Below, one piece after another: positions 1 through 5,414 of a stretch of DNA of 21,336 bases. The translations under genes were made by a program, and so were the position numbers. The stretch is from the NCBI GenBank assembly GCA_002340325.1, contig DDLV01000123.1:1-21336 (forward strand). The letters are read 5' to 3'. The notes beneath the pieces are model-generated. The model searched no databases, was not told where the DNA came from, and saw only the letters and a program-made list of their open reading frames with translations. This stretch comes from Glaciecola sp. UBA2563. Its GTDB lineage: Bacteria > Pseudomonadota > Gammaproteobacteria > Enterobacterales > Alteromonadaceae. The number at the start of each line of letters is the position of its first letter. The stretch's first letter is position 1.

Positions 1-100
1 ATAAGTTAACTTTGAGGTCTCTAGCTTTATTAAGCAAGTCGCTGTTAAGGCTTAGATTTGTTGCTTTTTTTGGAGCGGATATGTCGTATAAGTCAGCCAT
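1..100 (-). CDS. ccdA: CcdA-family antitoxin, 5' part only (cut by window edge)
   Basis: Reading leftwards from the ATG at 100-98 gives 33 codons that stay open to the window edge. The protein starts MADLYDISAPKKATNLSLNS and continues with DLLNKARDLKVNL. This matches the N-terminal DNA-binding (ribbon-helix-helix) part of chromosomal CcdA antitoxins, in which a 'P(K/R)xxTNxSxNSDLLxxAR' pattern is characteristic. CcdA neutralises the gyrase poison CcdB, and ccdB would be expected just outside the left edge. A strong Shine-Dalgarno GGGAGGT precedes the ATG. The gene lies in the cassette that ends at attC1 and runs opposite to the cassette orientation, so it needs its own promoter, and a good candidate is visible at 148-176. 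The family call rests on the N-terminus only; the rest of the protein and the toxin cannot be seen. Confidence 0.8.
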   Translation of the reverse strand, partial: MADLYDISAPKKATNLSLNSDLLNKARDLKVNL

Positions 101-129
101 CGTCTACCTCCCATGCAGTTTGCGGGATT

Positions 130-176
130 ATGCGTATTGATATGCGCATTGTAGATGCATCGTTGGCATATAACAA
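130..176 (-). promoter_or_regulatory. ccdA promoter with palindromic operator candidate
   Basis: On the minus strand a -35-like TTGTTA (176-171) and a -10-like TACAAT (153-148) are separated by exactly 17 bp. Just downstream, where transcription would start, lies a near-palindrome ATGCGTAT-TGAT-ATGCGCAT (130-149; 7 of 8 arm positions pair). That is where autoregulation by a CcdA/CcdB complex would be expected, although operator function is inferred. The -35 hexamer is the complement of the conserved AAC region of the attC1 R'' box. Confidence 0.55.
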
Positions 177-243
177 GAGATTTGACTCTCTTCGCTGTGA
201 CCTCACTGCGTTCGGCACTGCGCACCATAGACAAGCGTTATGC
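166..243 (+). other. attC1 integron recombination site
   Basis: R''-like ATATAAC (168-174) and R'-like GTTATGC (237-243) bound a 78-bp segment with GC-rich internal sequence. The cut is expected between G237 and T238. The next cassette starts GTTATGCGC, and its complement GCGCATAAC appears at the start of attC2, which is the expected relation between a cassette's first bases and its own attC. The internal stem is weak. Confidence 0.65.
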
Positions 244-275
244 GCCACTGAACTTAAGATTACGGAGGATTTGAT

Positions 276-503
276 TTGAGCATTAATGCCACGATATATG
301 GACAACTTTTTTTCGTAATAAATATTGTTGTGATTTTTTTCACAGTTAAACAAGCAAAAGGAAAAGCGGATAATATTCCGTTGGTGACTTTCTACGCAAT
401 TTTAGCAAATTTCCTTTTTCCACCCCTTGGATGGCTTTACCTCTGGTATTGGAGTCGAAAGCCTAATAATACTTTTTGCAACGGTATTGATGCTCAGTCT
501 TAA
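276..503 (+). CDS. Small two-helix membrane protein (integron cassette)
   Basis: The 75-aa product has two hydrophobic segments, about residues 8-24 (LFFVINIVVIFFTV) and 35-56 (VTFYAILANFLFPPLGWLYL), joined by a short basic loop (KQAKGKADN). This fits a small inner-membrane protein with two transmembrane helices. The start is TTG at 276, chosen because a clear Shine-Dalgarno GGAGG (264-268) sits at good spacing. It is the only gene in the cassette bounded by attC1 and attC2. No family is recognised. The PPLGWLYLWYW motif resembles small YqaE-type and similar membrane proteins in general character only. Function unknown. Confidence 0.7.
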   Translation: MSINATIYGQLFFVINIVVIFFTVKQAKGKADNIPLVTFYAILANFLFPPLGWLYLWYWSRKPNNTFCNGIDAQS

Positions 504-565
504 GTTCTTAATGGATTGGAATTATTATTTTAGCTAGCATGTTTATGATGATTGATTTAACAATA

Positions 566-662
566 GCGCATAACAAGTTACTTGAGTTTACTGTGGGCTT
601 ACAGCCCTCCACAGGACGATCATCGCCCTGCGCTGACCACCTCTCAGTAAAACGTTAGAGTG
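566..662 (+). other. attC2 integron recombination site
   Basis: The R'' side is GCGCATAAC (566-574) and the R' side is GTTAGAG (654-660), with the cut at G654/T655. Inner arms are visible: TTTACTG near 587-593 pairs with CAGTAAA near 645-651, and GTGG/CCAC pairs lie further inside. This gives the two-arm imperfect palindrome of an attC. The R'' box is the exact complement of the start of the same cassette (GTTATGCGC at 237). Confidence 0.85.
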
Positions 663-683
663 CTCAAAAAGAATTGATAAAAT

Positions 684-1307
684 TTGAATAAAAAACATCT
701 GCTACTAGGGACTTTAGTCTTTCCAATTTTTATATTGTTATTCTCTGCGAGTCTATTAGGGGAAAACCATAGGGCTAGAGAAATCACACAAACTTACATA
801 GAAGATTTAGCTGCTGGTAATTTTTCTTCGTCATGTATTCCAGTTAAGCTCCTTTCGCAACATAAGGCAATAACTCAAGGTTTGTCTTGTGAGGATAAGA
901 ATTTCCTTTTTATGGTATCTCTTTTATCAAATTCTGATTTCAAACAAACCGAAGATATTGGTTTTGAAACAGAAGTGAATCAATACTGGATTCCATTCCT
1001 AACAGAAGATTCTCTTAAAGTTGGTCTGTCTTATAAATTGAATGGCAATACAACAAAACTAAGTAACTTATTCGTGGTAAAAAGGGAGGGATGGTCGTGG
1101 TCTGTTAGTGAAATACAAATCACTGATCAGGAATTATCAAAGGCATTTACACACGTTAAGAACGCATTAGATTTAAATAAGTATGTTATTGAAAAATCCG
1201 GCACGTACGAACTTCAAAATTCAACGATAAATATTCATAATCTGTCACCATTAGACAAGATGGTATTAAAGTACAATCTACAAAGGATATATCAGCATCT
1301 TGAATAA
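684..1307 (+). CDS. Signal-peptide/anchored hypothetical protein (integron cassette)
   Basis: The 207-aa protein begins MNKKHLLLGT followed by a hydrophobic stretch to about residue 24 (FPIFILLFSASLLG), so it is exported or membrane-anchored by an uncleaved N-terminal helix. The remaining 180 residues are soluble, with no motif that I recognise. The region around residues 30-60 (YIEDLAAGNFSSSC) resembles the start of NTF2/SnoaL-like or DUF4878-type exported domains, but this is a guess. The TTG start at 684 is the first codon giving the complete signal sequence; no strong Shine-Dalgarno is visible. The gene fills the cassette between attC2 and attC3 and is notably AT-rich. Confidence 0.7.
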   Translation: MNKKHLLLGTLVFPIFILLFSASLLGENHRAREITQTYIEDLAAGNFSSSCIPVKLLSQHKAITQGLSCEDKNFLFMVSLLSNSDFKQTEDIGFETEVNQYWIPFLTEDSLKVGLSYKLNGNTTKLSNLFVVKREGWSWSVSEIQITDQELSKAFTHVKNALDLNKYVIEKSGTYELQNSTINIHNLSPLDKMVLKYNLQRIYQHLE

Positions 1308-1320
1308 CATGCTAGCAACG

Positions 1321-1429
1321 CACTCTAACAAGACGATTTACACGTTCCCTTCGGTCACTGGGACACAAACGCAGCGGTGTTTTGCAATGATACCGCTGCA
1401 TTTTTGCATGTTAGCTTAGCGTTATGTGA
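1321..1429 (+). other. attC3 integron recombination site (long, VCR-like)
   Basis: CACTCTAAC (1321-1329) is the exact complement of the start of the preceding cassette (GTTAGAGTG at 654). R' is GTTATGTG starting at 1421. The inside carries a perfect 8-bp stem, GCAGCGGT/ACCGCTGC, around 1373-1400. At about 109 bp this is the longest clear attC here and resembles Vibrio-type repeats in layout. Confidence 0.85.
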
Positions 1430-1438
1430 AAAACGAAT

Positions 1439-1873
1439 ATGAACGGTGAAATGGAAACTAAAAAGTTGGATACGTGCTCAAAGCATGCCTCAGAGCTAAA
1501 TTTTCTTCTAAACGAAGAGTGGCCAGAGATGGGGTGCTTTGAAAATGAAAAAAATGGTATTTCCATTCCAAGTCCAATCGGCTAAGTAAAAAACGAAGAG
1601 GTCGTGGGTGGCTAGTCTTTCACCAGCTACGAAGCCCCAAATAGTAAGGAAATTGTAGTTTGGGTCAATGCCGTTCTTGTAAACCAGCGCTATCGTGGTA
1701 AGGGTTTAGGTAGTAGTCTTATATTGGCGGCCCAATCATCTTCTTCTTGTTTGTACGCTCTAACCGATATTCCTAGGCTCTACACAAAGCTAGGCTGGCA
1801 AACCGTCAAACAAGGCCGTAATCGCACAGTTGTTCAATATGCAAAATTCACAGAACAATACGCTCAAGCGTGA
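1439..1873 (+). pseudogene. GNAT acetyltransferase pseudogene with two in-frame stops (integron cassette)
   Basis: From ATG 1439 to TGA 1871-1873 one frame reads as a GNAT-type N-acetyltransferase of about 144 codons, interrupted by TAA at 1583-1585 and TAG at 1613-1615. The frame never shifts. The upstream part contains NFLLNEEWPEMGCFENEKNG. The downstream part contains the acetyl-CoA binding motif A, VNAVLVNQRYRGKGLGSS (Q/R-x-x-G-x-G/A), and the C-terminal LYTKLGW typical of the fold. Both stops could come from single substitutions, for example CAA to TAA and TTG to TAG. Two independent nonsense codons make a sequencing error unlikely but not impossible. The terminal TGA lies in the R'' box of attC4. 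Confidence 0.75.
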
Positions 1874-1963
1874 CAACTTTTTCGTCGCTTGTATTTGGGT
1901 TTTACGCTAGGCTAAACGAAACACAATCAACTCCAAAGTTGCCCCATAGCGTGGCGTTATGCG
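1871..1963 (+). other. attC4 integron recombination site
   Basis: R''-like TGACAAC (1871-1877) and R' GTTATGCGC (from 1956) bound about 93 bp. Arms CAACTTT (1875-1881) and AAAGTTG (1935-1941) can pair. The R'' box matches the complement of its cassette start (GTTATGTG) only partly, so this site is less regular than attC2 and attC3. Confidence 0.65.
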
Positions 1964-1976
1964 CCAGTGGTTACTA

Positions 1977-2300
1977 ATGAATACTAAAGCATACATCAAT
2001 TACTTCAGTCAAATAGCTTCGTTAAGTGACGAGGAGCAGTTTAAGGTATTAGAGAAAGCTAGATATTGTGCATTCACAGAATTAAAACTCAATGGGAAAA
2101 GCGTCGCTTACTTAATCTTTTCTATTGCTTTAGGGTTTGTTGCGCCTGTTATATCATTTATGCTTTTTGGGTTTTCTAACATTCACAATGCTGTAGCCAC
2201 AGCTATAGGTGGTGTCGTCGTGCATTTGGTCTATAAAAAGCTCAATGCAACACTACTTGAAAAAGGGCTAAACGAGGTTTTAAAACGAAATGTCACATAA
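1977..2300 (+). CDS. Small two-helix membrane protein (integron cassette)
   Basis: The protein has 107 aa from the ATG at 1977. An in-frame ATG at 1959 lies inside the attC4 R' box (GTTATGCGCC) and is an unlikely start. The N-terminal 30 residues (YFSQIASLSDEEQFKVLEKA) look like a soluble helix. Two hydrophobic segments follow at about residues 39-60 (VAYLIFSIALGFVAPVISFM) and 67-85 (AVATAIGGVVVHLVY), then a basic tail. It is probably an inner-membrane protein. Integron cassettes commonly carry such small membrane proteins of unknown function. The stop codon TAA (2298-2300) is built from the R'' box of the following attC. Confidence 0.65.
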   Translation: MNTKAYINYFSQIASLSDEEQFKVLEKARYCAFTELKLNGKSVAYLIFSIALGFVAPVISFMLFGFSNIHNAVATAIGGVVVHLVYKKLNATLLEKGLNEVLKRNVT

Positions 2301-2369
2301 CAAAAGTTTGAAGACACTCGCGGTTGCTTGCTCAAGAAATCGTGCGCTGATTATTGAAGCGCTAGACCT
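2294..2369 (+). other. attC5 candidate, degenerate
   Basis: R'' CACATAAC (2294-2301) is clear. The R' side has GCTAGAC (2361-2367) where GTTRRRY is expected, so one of the two T residues is changed. Support comes from the next site: attC6 starts GTCTAAT, the near complement of GCTAGAC, as expected if the following cassette begins here. Internal pairing is weak. Confidence 0.5.
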
Positions 2370-2381
2370 CATGGAGACTAC

Positions 2382-2834
2382 ATGCACCTCGCACAACTAA
2401 ATATTGCGAAAGTCAGATACGACTTAGAGTCACCACAAATGGCTGACTTTGTAAACAACCTAGAGCCCATAAATGCCATAGCAGAAAAGAGTACTGGGTT
2501 CATTTGGAGGCTACAGGATGAATCAGGCGATGCTACGAATATTGATGTAGAAAACAACCCAGATATCATTGTGAACATGTCGGTTTGGGATAGTGTTGAG
2601 TCACTCAAAATCTTCATGTTCAAAACGCACCACATTGATTTCCTTAAACGCAAAAAAGAGTGGTTTGTTCCACTTGATAATGCGTCTTATGTATTGTGGT
2701 GGATTCCAGTCGGTCATATTCCAACAGTTCAGGAAGCAATGAGCAAACTAGAGTATCTTCGACAACATGGAGAATCCCAGCAAGCATTTAGCTTCAAAAG
2801 TAATTACGCCAACCCAGAATTGGCAAATGACTAA
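2382..2834 (+). CDS. DUF3291 domain-containing protein (integron cassette)
   Basis: The 150-aa protein begins MHLAQLNIAKVRYDLESPQM and includes FVNNLEPINAIAEKSTGFIW, VNMSVWDSVESLKIFMFKT, HIDFLKRKKEWF and YVLWWIPVGHIPTVQEAM. These are the recognised segments of the DUF3291 family, a dimeric alpha/beta-barrel fold related to antibiotic-biosynthesis monooxygenase-like proteins. Family length is about 150 aa, so it looks complete. DUF3291 genes are frequent integron cargo; their substrate is not known to me. The start is ATG at 2382, shortly after the presumed attC5 junction. No strong Shine-Dalgarno is visible, and expression could depend on a promoter outside the cassette. Confidence 0.85.
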   Translation: MHLAQLNIAKVRYDLESPQMADFVNNLEPINAIAEKSTGFIWRLQDESGDATNIDVENNPDIIVNMSVWDSVESLKIFMFKTHHIDFLKRKKEWFVPLDNASYVLWWIPVGHIPTVQEAMSKLEYLRQHGESQQAFSFKSNYANPELAND

Positions 2835-2837
2835 AAC

Positions 2838-2908
2838 GTCTAATAAGAAATTTAATTCGCTGCGCTAGGATTCCACTTCGTGTCACCCTTTGATAAAGCG
2901 TTAGCATA
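2838..2908 (+). other. attC6 integron recombination site (short)
   Basis: R''-like GTCTAATAAG (from 2839) and R' GTTAGCAT (2900-2907) bound about 70 bp, with the cut at G2900/T2901. The following cassette starts TTAGCAT, and attC7 begins with the complementary GGCTAAC. Inner arms are short and imperfect. Confidence 0.65.
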
Positions 2909-2931
2909 TATTTTAATTAAGGGAGTTTTAA

Positions 2932-3297
2932 ATGAAAAAAGTTCTATTAATTGGTTTGAGGTCTGACGCTGTAGATTTTGATAAATGGCCTCAGTTGACT
3001 AAGGAGAAACTTGAAGCTGCATTTATTCAAGTTATTTCTGAATTAAATCAGGGCGGATATAAGGCGAAATGGTGCCTAACAGATAGAGGGGAAACAGCAC
3101 AAACGCAAGTTTCTGAAGCCCTTAGAACAGAGGAGCCTGATATTGTATTAGTTGGTGCAGGAGTGAGGACTGACCCTGACCATTTCTTACTTTTCGAACA
3201 GCTTATTAATGTAATTCATGTACAAGCACCAAATGCAAAAATTGCTTTTAATACGCTCCCGTATGATACGCTTGAATCAGTTAAAAGGTGGGGCTAA
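2932..3297 (+). CDS. Conserved hypothetical protein, Rossmann-like (integron cassette)
   Basis: The 121-aa protein starts MKKVLLIGLRSDAVDFDKWP and contains DIVLVGAGVRTDPDHFLLFE and a C-terminal APNAKIAFNTLPYDTLESVK. The pattern (hydrophobic strand, glycine loop, 'VxGAGVR' and 'IAFNT.P.DT') matches a small conserved hypothetical family found in many bacteria, whose function I do not know. The alternating strand/helix pattern suggests a flavodoxin- or Rossmann-like fold. A Shine-Dalgarno AAGGGAG sits about 8 nt before the ATG, so this cassette carries a good translation signal. The TAA stop (3295-3297) lies inside the attC7 R'' box GGCTAAC. Confidence 0.75.
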   Translation: MKKVLLIGLRSDAVDFDKWPQLTKEKLEAAFIQVISELNQGGYKAKWCLTDRGETAQTQVSEALRTEEPDIVLVGAGVRTDPDHFLLFEQLINVIHVQAPNAKIAFNTLPYDTLESVKRWG

Positions 3298-3370
3298 CAA
3301 CATAATCTTTTTATTGGGTAAGTTCAGCTGGGACGCCGCTTGTGACGGCCCTAAACGCTGCGTTACGCCT
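3291..3370 (+). other. attC7 integron recombination site
   Basis: R'' GGCTAAC (3292-3298) is the complement of the start of the same cassette (GTTAGC at 2900). R' is GTTACGC (3362-3368). The site is about 80 bp with a GC-rich centre. Confidence 0.75.
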
Positions 3371-3406
3371 GAAGCTAAATTTAACTAAATTACGCTATCT
3401 TATATC

Positions 3407-3991
3407 ATGCCAAGACCTGACTTAACTAGCTCAATTTCCGCTGATGAATTCGACGCTTACTACTGGTACAAAGATGAATTAGTTCGATTCGCTAGACTAC
3501 TAGGGCTGTCAACTGTGGGAGGAAAGTTTGATATTCACGATAGGATCAGCTCTCATCTTAGGGGCGATCTGCAATTAACAACCAACAAAAGTAGACCTTC
3601 TTCAAATTTTGATTGGTCAAATGAGGCTTTGAGTCGAAATACCGTAATAACGGATAATTATAAAAATACGAGAAATGTAAGATTATTTCTCCAAGACCAA
3701 ATTGGCGAGAAGATTCACTTTAGCATCACAGTTATGAACTGGATGAAAAATAGTGTAGGGAAAACACTGGGCGATTTCATTGATTTCTATCCAGAGATTA
3801 AAAAACAGCGGCTTATACAAGAGATTCCTGATCATAATCAGTTTAATCGTTATGTCCGAGAATTTATGAGGGATAACCCTAATTTAACGAAGGACGACGC
3901 ATTAAATACGTGGAAAAAAGTCATTGAAATTCCTCGGCCTGGCAGCAAAGGTCGAGGGATATCCTATAGCATTAAGGACCTGCAACTTTGA
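3407..3991 (+). CDS. DUF6434/SAP-like domain protein (integron cassette)
   Basis: The 194-aa soluble protein begins MPRPDLTSSISADEFDAYYW. The first 60 residues (FDAYYWYKDELVRFARLLGL followed by STVGGKFDIHDRISSHL) resemble a SAP-type helix-hairpin, a fold often used to bind nucleic acid. The middle (FDWSNEALSRNTVITDNYKN, then NVRLFLQDQIGEKIHFSITV and MNWMKNSVGKTLGDFI) resembles the DUF6434 domain. The C-terminus is basic (RPGSKGRGISYSIKDL). A nucleic-acid-related role is inferred from the SAP-like part only. The start is ATG at 3407, with no strong Shine-Dalgarno. It is the largest intact cassette gene together with the one at 684. Confidence 0.7.
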   Translation: MPRPDLTSSISADEFDAYYWYKDELVRFARLLGLSTVGGKFDIHDRISSHLRGDLQLTTNKSRPSSNFDWSNEALSRNTVITDNYKNTRNVRLFLQDQIGEKIHFSITVMNWMKNSVGKTLGDFIDFYPEIKKQRLIQEIPDHNQFNRYVREFMRDNPNLTKDDALNTWKKVIEIPRPGSKGRGISYSIKDLQL

Positions 3992-4013
3992 GAAATCGCG
4001 CAATGATACCAGG

Positions 4014-4136
4014 ACCTAACGCCAGTCGCTTGCGCGCCTACGGAAACCTAATTTGCGTCGAAATTTACATTTCACGGGACTACAATACTGTAAGTTCTTC
4101 AACAAATCATGCGCCGCGTGCGTGAGTGTTATGAAC
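4014..4136 (+). other. attC8 candidate, probably last clear site of the array
   Basis: ACCTAACGCC (4014-4023) can act as R'' and GTGTTATGAAC (4126-4136) as R'. Outer arms 'TAACGCCAGTCGC..GCGCGCC' and 'GCGCCGCGTGCG..GTTATG' pair imperfectly. At about 120 bp it is of VCR length. The R'' box is not the complement of its cassette start (GTTACGCC), so the call is tentative. Confidence 0.45.
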
Positions 4137-4170
4137 AGTATTAAACACAAACTAAGAGTATTGAAATAGT

Positions 4171-4536
4171 ATGAAGTCTTTTGCGTTGGTACTATCTTAT
4201 CTCTTAGTTACGGGGTGCACGACGGGAAAACTAAAATATATCACTCCAGAAGGTGAAACGACGTATGCTTGTGAAACCCAATACACATGGCATCCCAGCG
4301 TAGATAAATATGCAGTAGAGTATATTTTAAGCTATTGCGCTCAAGAAGTAGTTAAACTTGGAAATACTGTAGCTGACGGAAAGCTTTTAGCCCTCGATTT
4401 ATCGGTTCCCGAGCCTCCTGCGGGAGAAGCTTGGAGTTTTGAGTTAGCGGAATCAATGCATCAAACAGGGCTGCTGACTGATAAAGAATATGGTTATTTG
4501 ATAGCTTACTTAGATTTAGGGCATGATAAGCGTTGA
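4171..4536 (+). CDS. Small predicted lipoprotein
   Basis: The 121-aa protein starts MKSFALVLSYLLVTGCTTGK. It has a short basic N-terminus, a hydrophobic core and a lipobox VTG-C16, so it is predicted to be processed by signal peptidase II and lipidated at Cys16. Residues after the cysteine (TTG) do not show the Asp+2 inner-membrane retention signal. The mature part has three further cysteines (YACETQ, LSYCAQE and upstream context) and no recognised domain. It lies just after the last attC candidate, so it may be the last cassette or the first gene outside the array. The start is ATG at 4171, with no strong Shine-Dalgarno. Function unknown. Confidence 0.7.
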   Translation: MKSFALVLSYLLVTGCTTGKLKYITPEGETTYACETQYTWHPSVDKYAVEYILSYCAQEVVKLGNTVADGKLLALDLSVPEPPAGEAWSFELAESMHQTGLLTDKEYGYLIAYLDLGHDKR

Positions 4537-4561
4537 TGTTTTGACAAATTCAAATTACAAG

Positions 4562-4597
4562 ATGCTAACAATGATGCTTTAGTATTCTGGTTAGCAT
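4562..4597. repeat. Inverted repeat ATGCTAAC...GTTAGCAT
   Basis: Perfect 8-bp arms (4562-4569 and 4590-4597) flank a 20-nt spacer. The arms have the sequence of attC R''/R' boxes (GCTAAC/GTTAGC), but the site is far too short for a normal attC and lacks inner arms. It could be a collapsed attC, a hairpin terminator without a T-run, or an operator for the cupin gene that starts 20 bp downstream. Confidence 0.5.
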
Positions 4598-4616
4598 GAT
4601 GTAGTCTATCTCCAAG

Positions 4617-4976
4617 GTGAATATTGCATTGTTGAGGAAAGATGTTCAATTAGGAAAAGAAATGCCAGGAAATTATCCAGATAGAATAAAGGCGCTGCCG
4701 GTTTACGACGGTCGATTTGATGCGTATAAACTAGAGGCTAAGGAAAGTGATGTGCTATTTGCTTCGTATCCCGCGGGCACAGAAATTCCCTCTCATACTC
4801 ATGAAACAGATAACTATGGTGTCATCACAAAAGGCGAACTTATTCTCACTATGGATGGTGCAACACAAAAAATCACCGTTGGACAGTGGTACTACGTGCC
4901 TGCAAATGTTCCTCACTCAGCAAGGTTTGACGTTGAAACAGATGAAATTGAATTTTGGTTTGAAAAGGCTAAGTAG
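4617..4976 (+). CDS. Cupin-domain protein
   Basis: The single-domain cupin of 119 aa has motif 1, AGTEIPSHTHETDNYGVITK followed by GEL, giving metal ligands His60 and His62. Motif 2, VGQWYYVPANVPHSARF, gives His100. This matches the conserved G-x5-H-x-H and G-x5-P-x-G/N-x2-H cupin pattern, so a metal-binding beta-barrel is likely. Substrate unknown. The GTG start at 4617 gives the full N-terminus, but its Shine-Dalgarno is poor; ATG at 4662 (MPGNYPDR) is an alternative. It is followed after 62 bp by an MmcQ/YjbR gene in the same direction. Confidence 0.85.
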   Translation: MNIALLRKDVQLGKEMPGNYPDRIKALPVYDGRFDAYKLEAKESDVLFASYPAGTEIPSHTHETDNYGVITKGELILTMDGATQKITVGQWYYVPANVPHSARFDVETDEIEFWFEKAK

Positions 4977-5038
4977 TTATTGTTTCAACCAAAATCAGTG
5001 GATCAAATTAAAATCCCCGTGTAACGAGCAAGATTCAC

Positions 5039-5410
5039 ATGACTAATAAAGATTTCAATGCGCTTTGCGAATCACTCCCCGCGACAACGTATGTGATGCA
5101 ATGGGGTAATTCTGATGTTTGGAAAGTCGGAGGGAAAGTATTTGCAATTGGCAATATGGGAAAATCAGACAAGCCTGCCTTTACATTTAAAACATCAGAG
5201 CAAAATTACTATTTTTTGGAAAATAAACTAGGCTATCGCCCAGCACCGTATCTCGCCTCAAGAGGGATGAAGTGGATTCAGCAATACGATGGCACTGACG
5301 CAGAAGACGAAGAGTTAACTTACTACATTAAAGCCTCGTATAAAATTGTGTCGCTGGGATTAACAAAGAAAAAGCAAAAAGAGTTAGGTCTCAATCAGGT
5401 AAAATTATAA
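5039..5410 (+). CDS. MmcQ/YjbR family protein
   Basis: The 123-aa protein starts MTNKDFNALCESLPATTYVM and contains WGNSDVWKVGGKVFAIGNMG, FKTSEQNYYFLENKLGYRPA, YLASRGMKWIQQ and YIKASYKIVSLGLTKKKQKE. These are the standard segments of the MmcQ/YjbR family (CyaY-like fold, a possible DNA-binding surface). Length is typical of the family, about 115-125 aa. The molecular role of the family is unknown. The stop is only 4 bp from the next gene, a VOC-family protein, so the two are probably co-transcribed and translationally linked. Confidence 0.88.
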   Translation: MTNKDFNALCESLPATTYVMQWGNSDVWKVGGKVFAIGNMGKSDKPAFTFKTSEQNYYFLENKLGYRPAPYLASRGMKWIQQYDGTDAEDEELTYYIKASYKIVSLGLTKKKQKELGLNQVKL

Positions 5411-5414
5411 CACT

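Noticed and set aside
58..353. Overlapping open frames on both strands across attC1
   Set aside because: They cover the recombination site and the ccdA promoter, have no family resemblance or ribosome sites and conflict with the ccdA reading frame.
2378..2653. Minus-strand frame opposite the DUF3291 gene
   Set aside because: Shadow of a clear family match on the plus strand.
4747..5046. Plus-strand frame inside the cupin gene
   Set aside because: Overlaps the cupin motifs in another frame and has no recognisable features.
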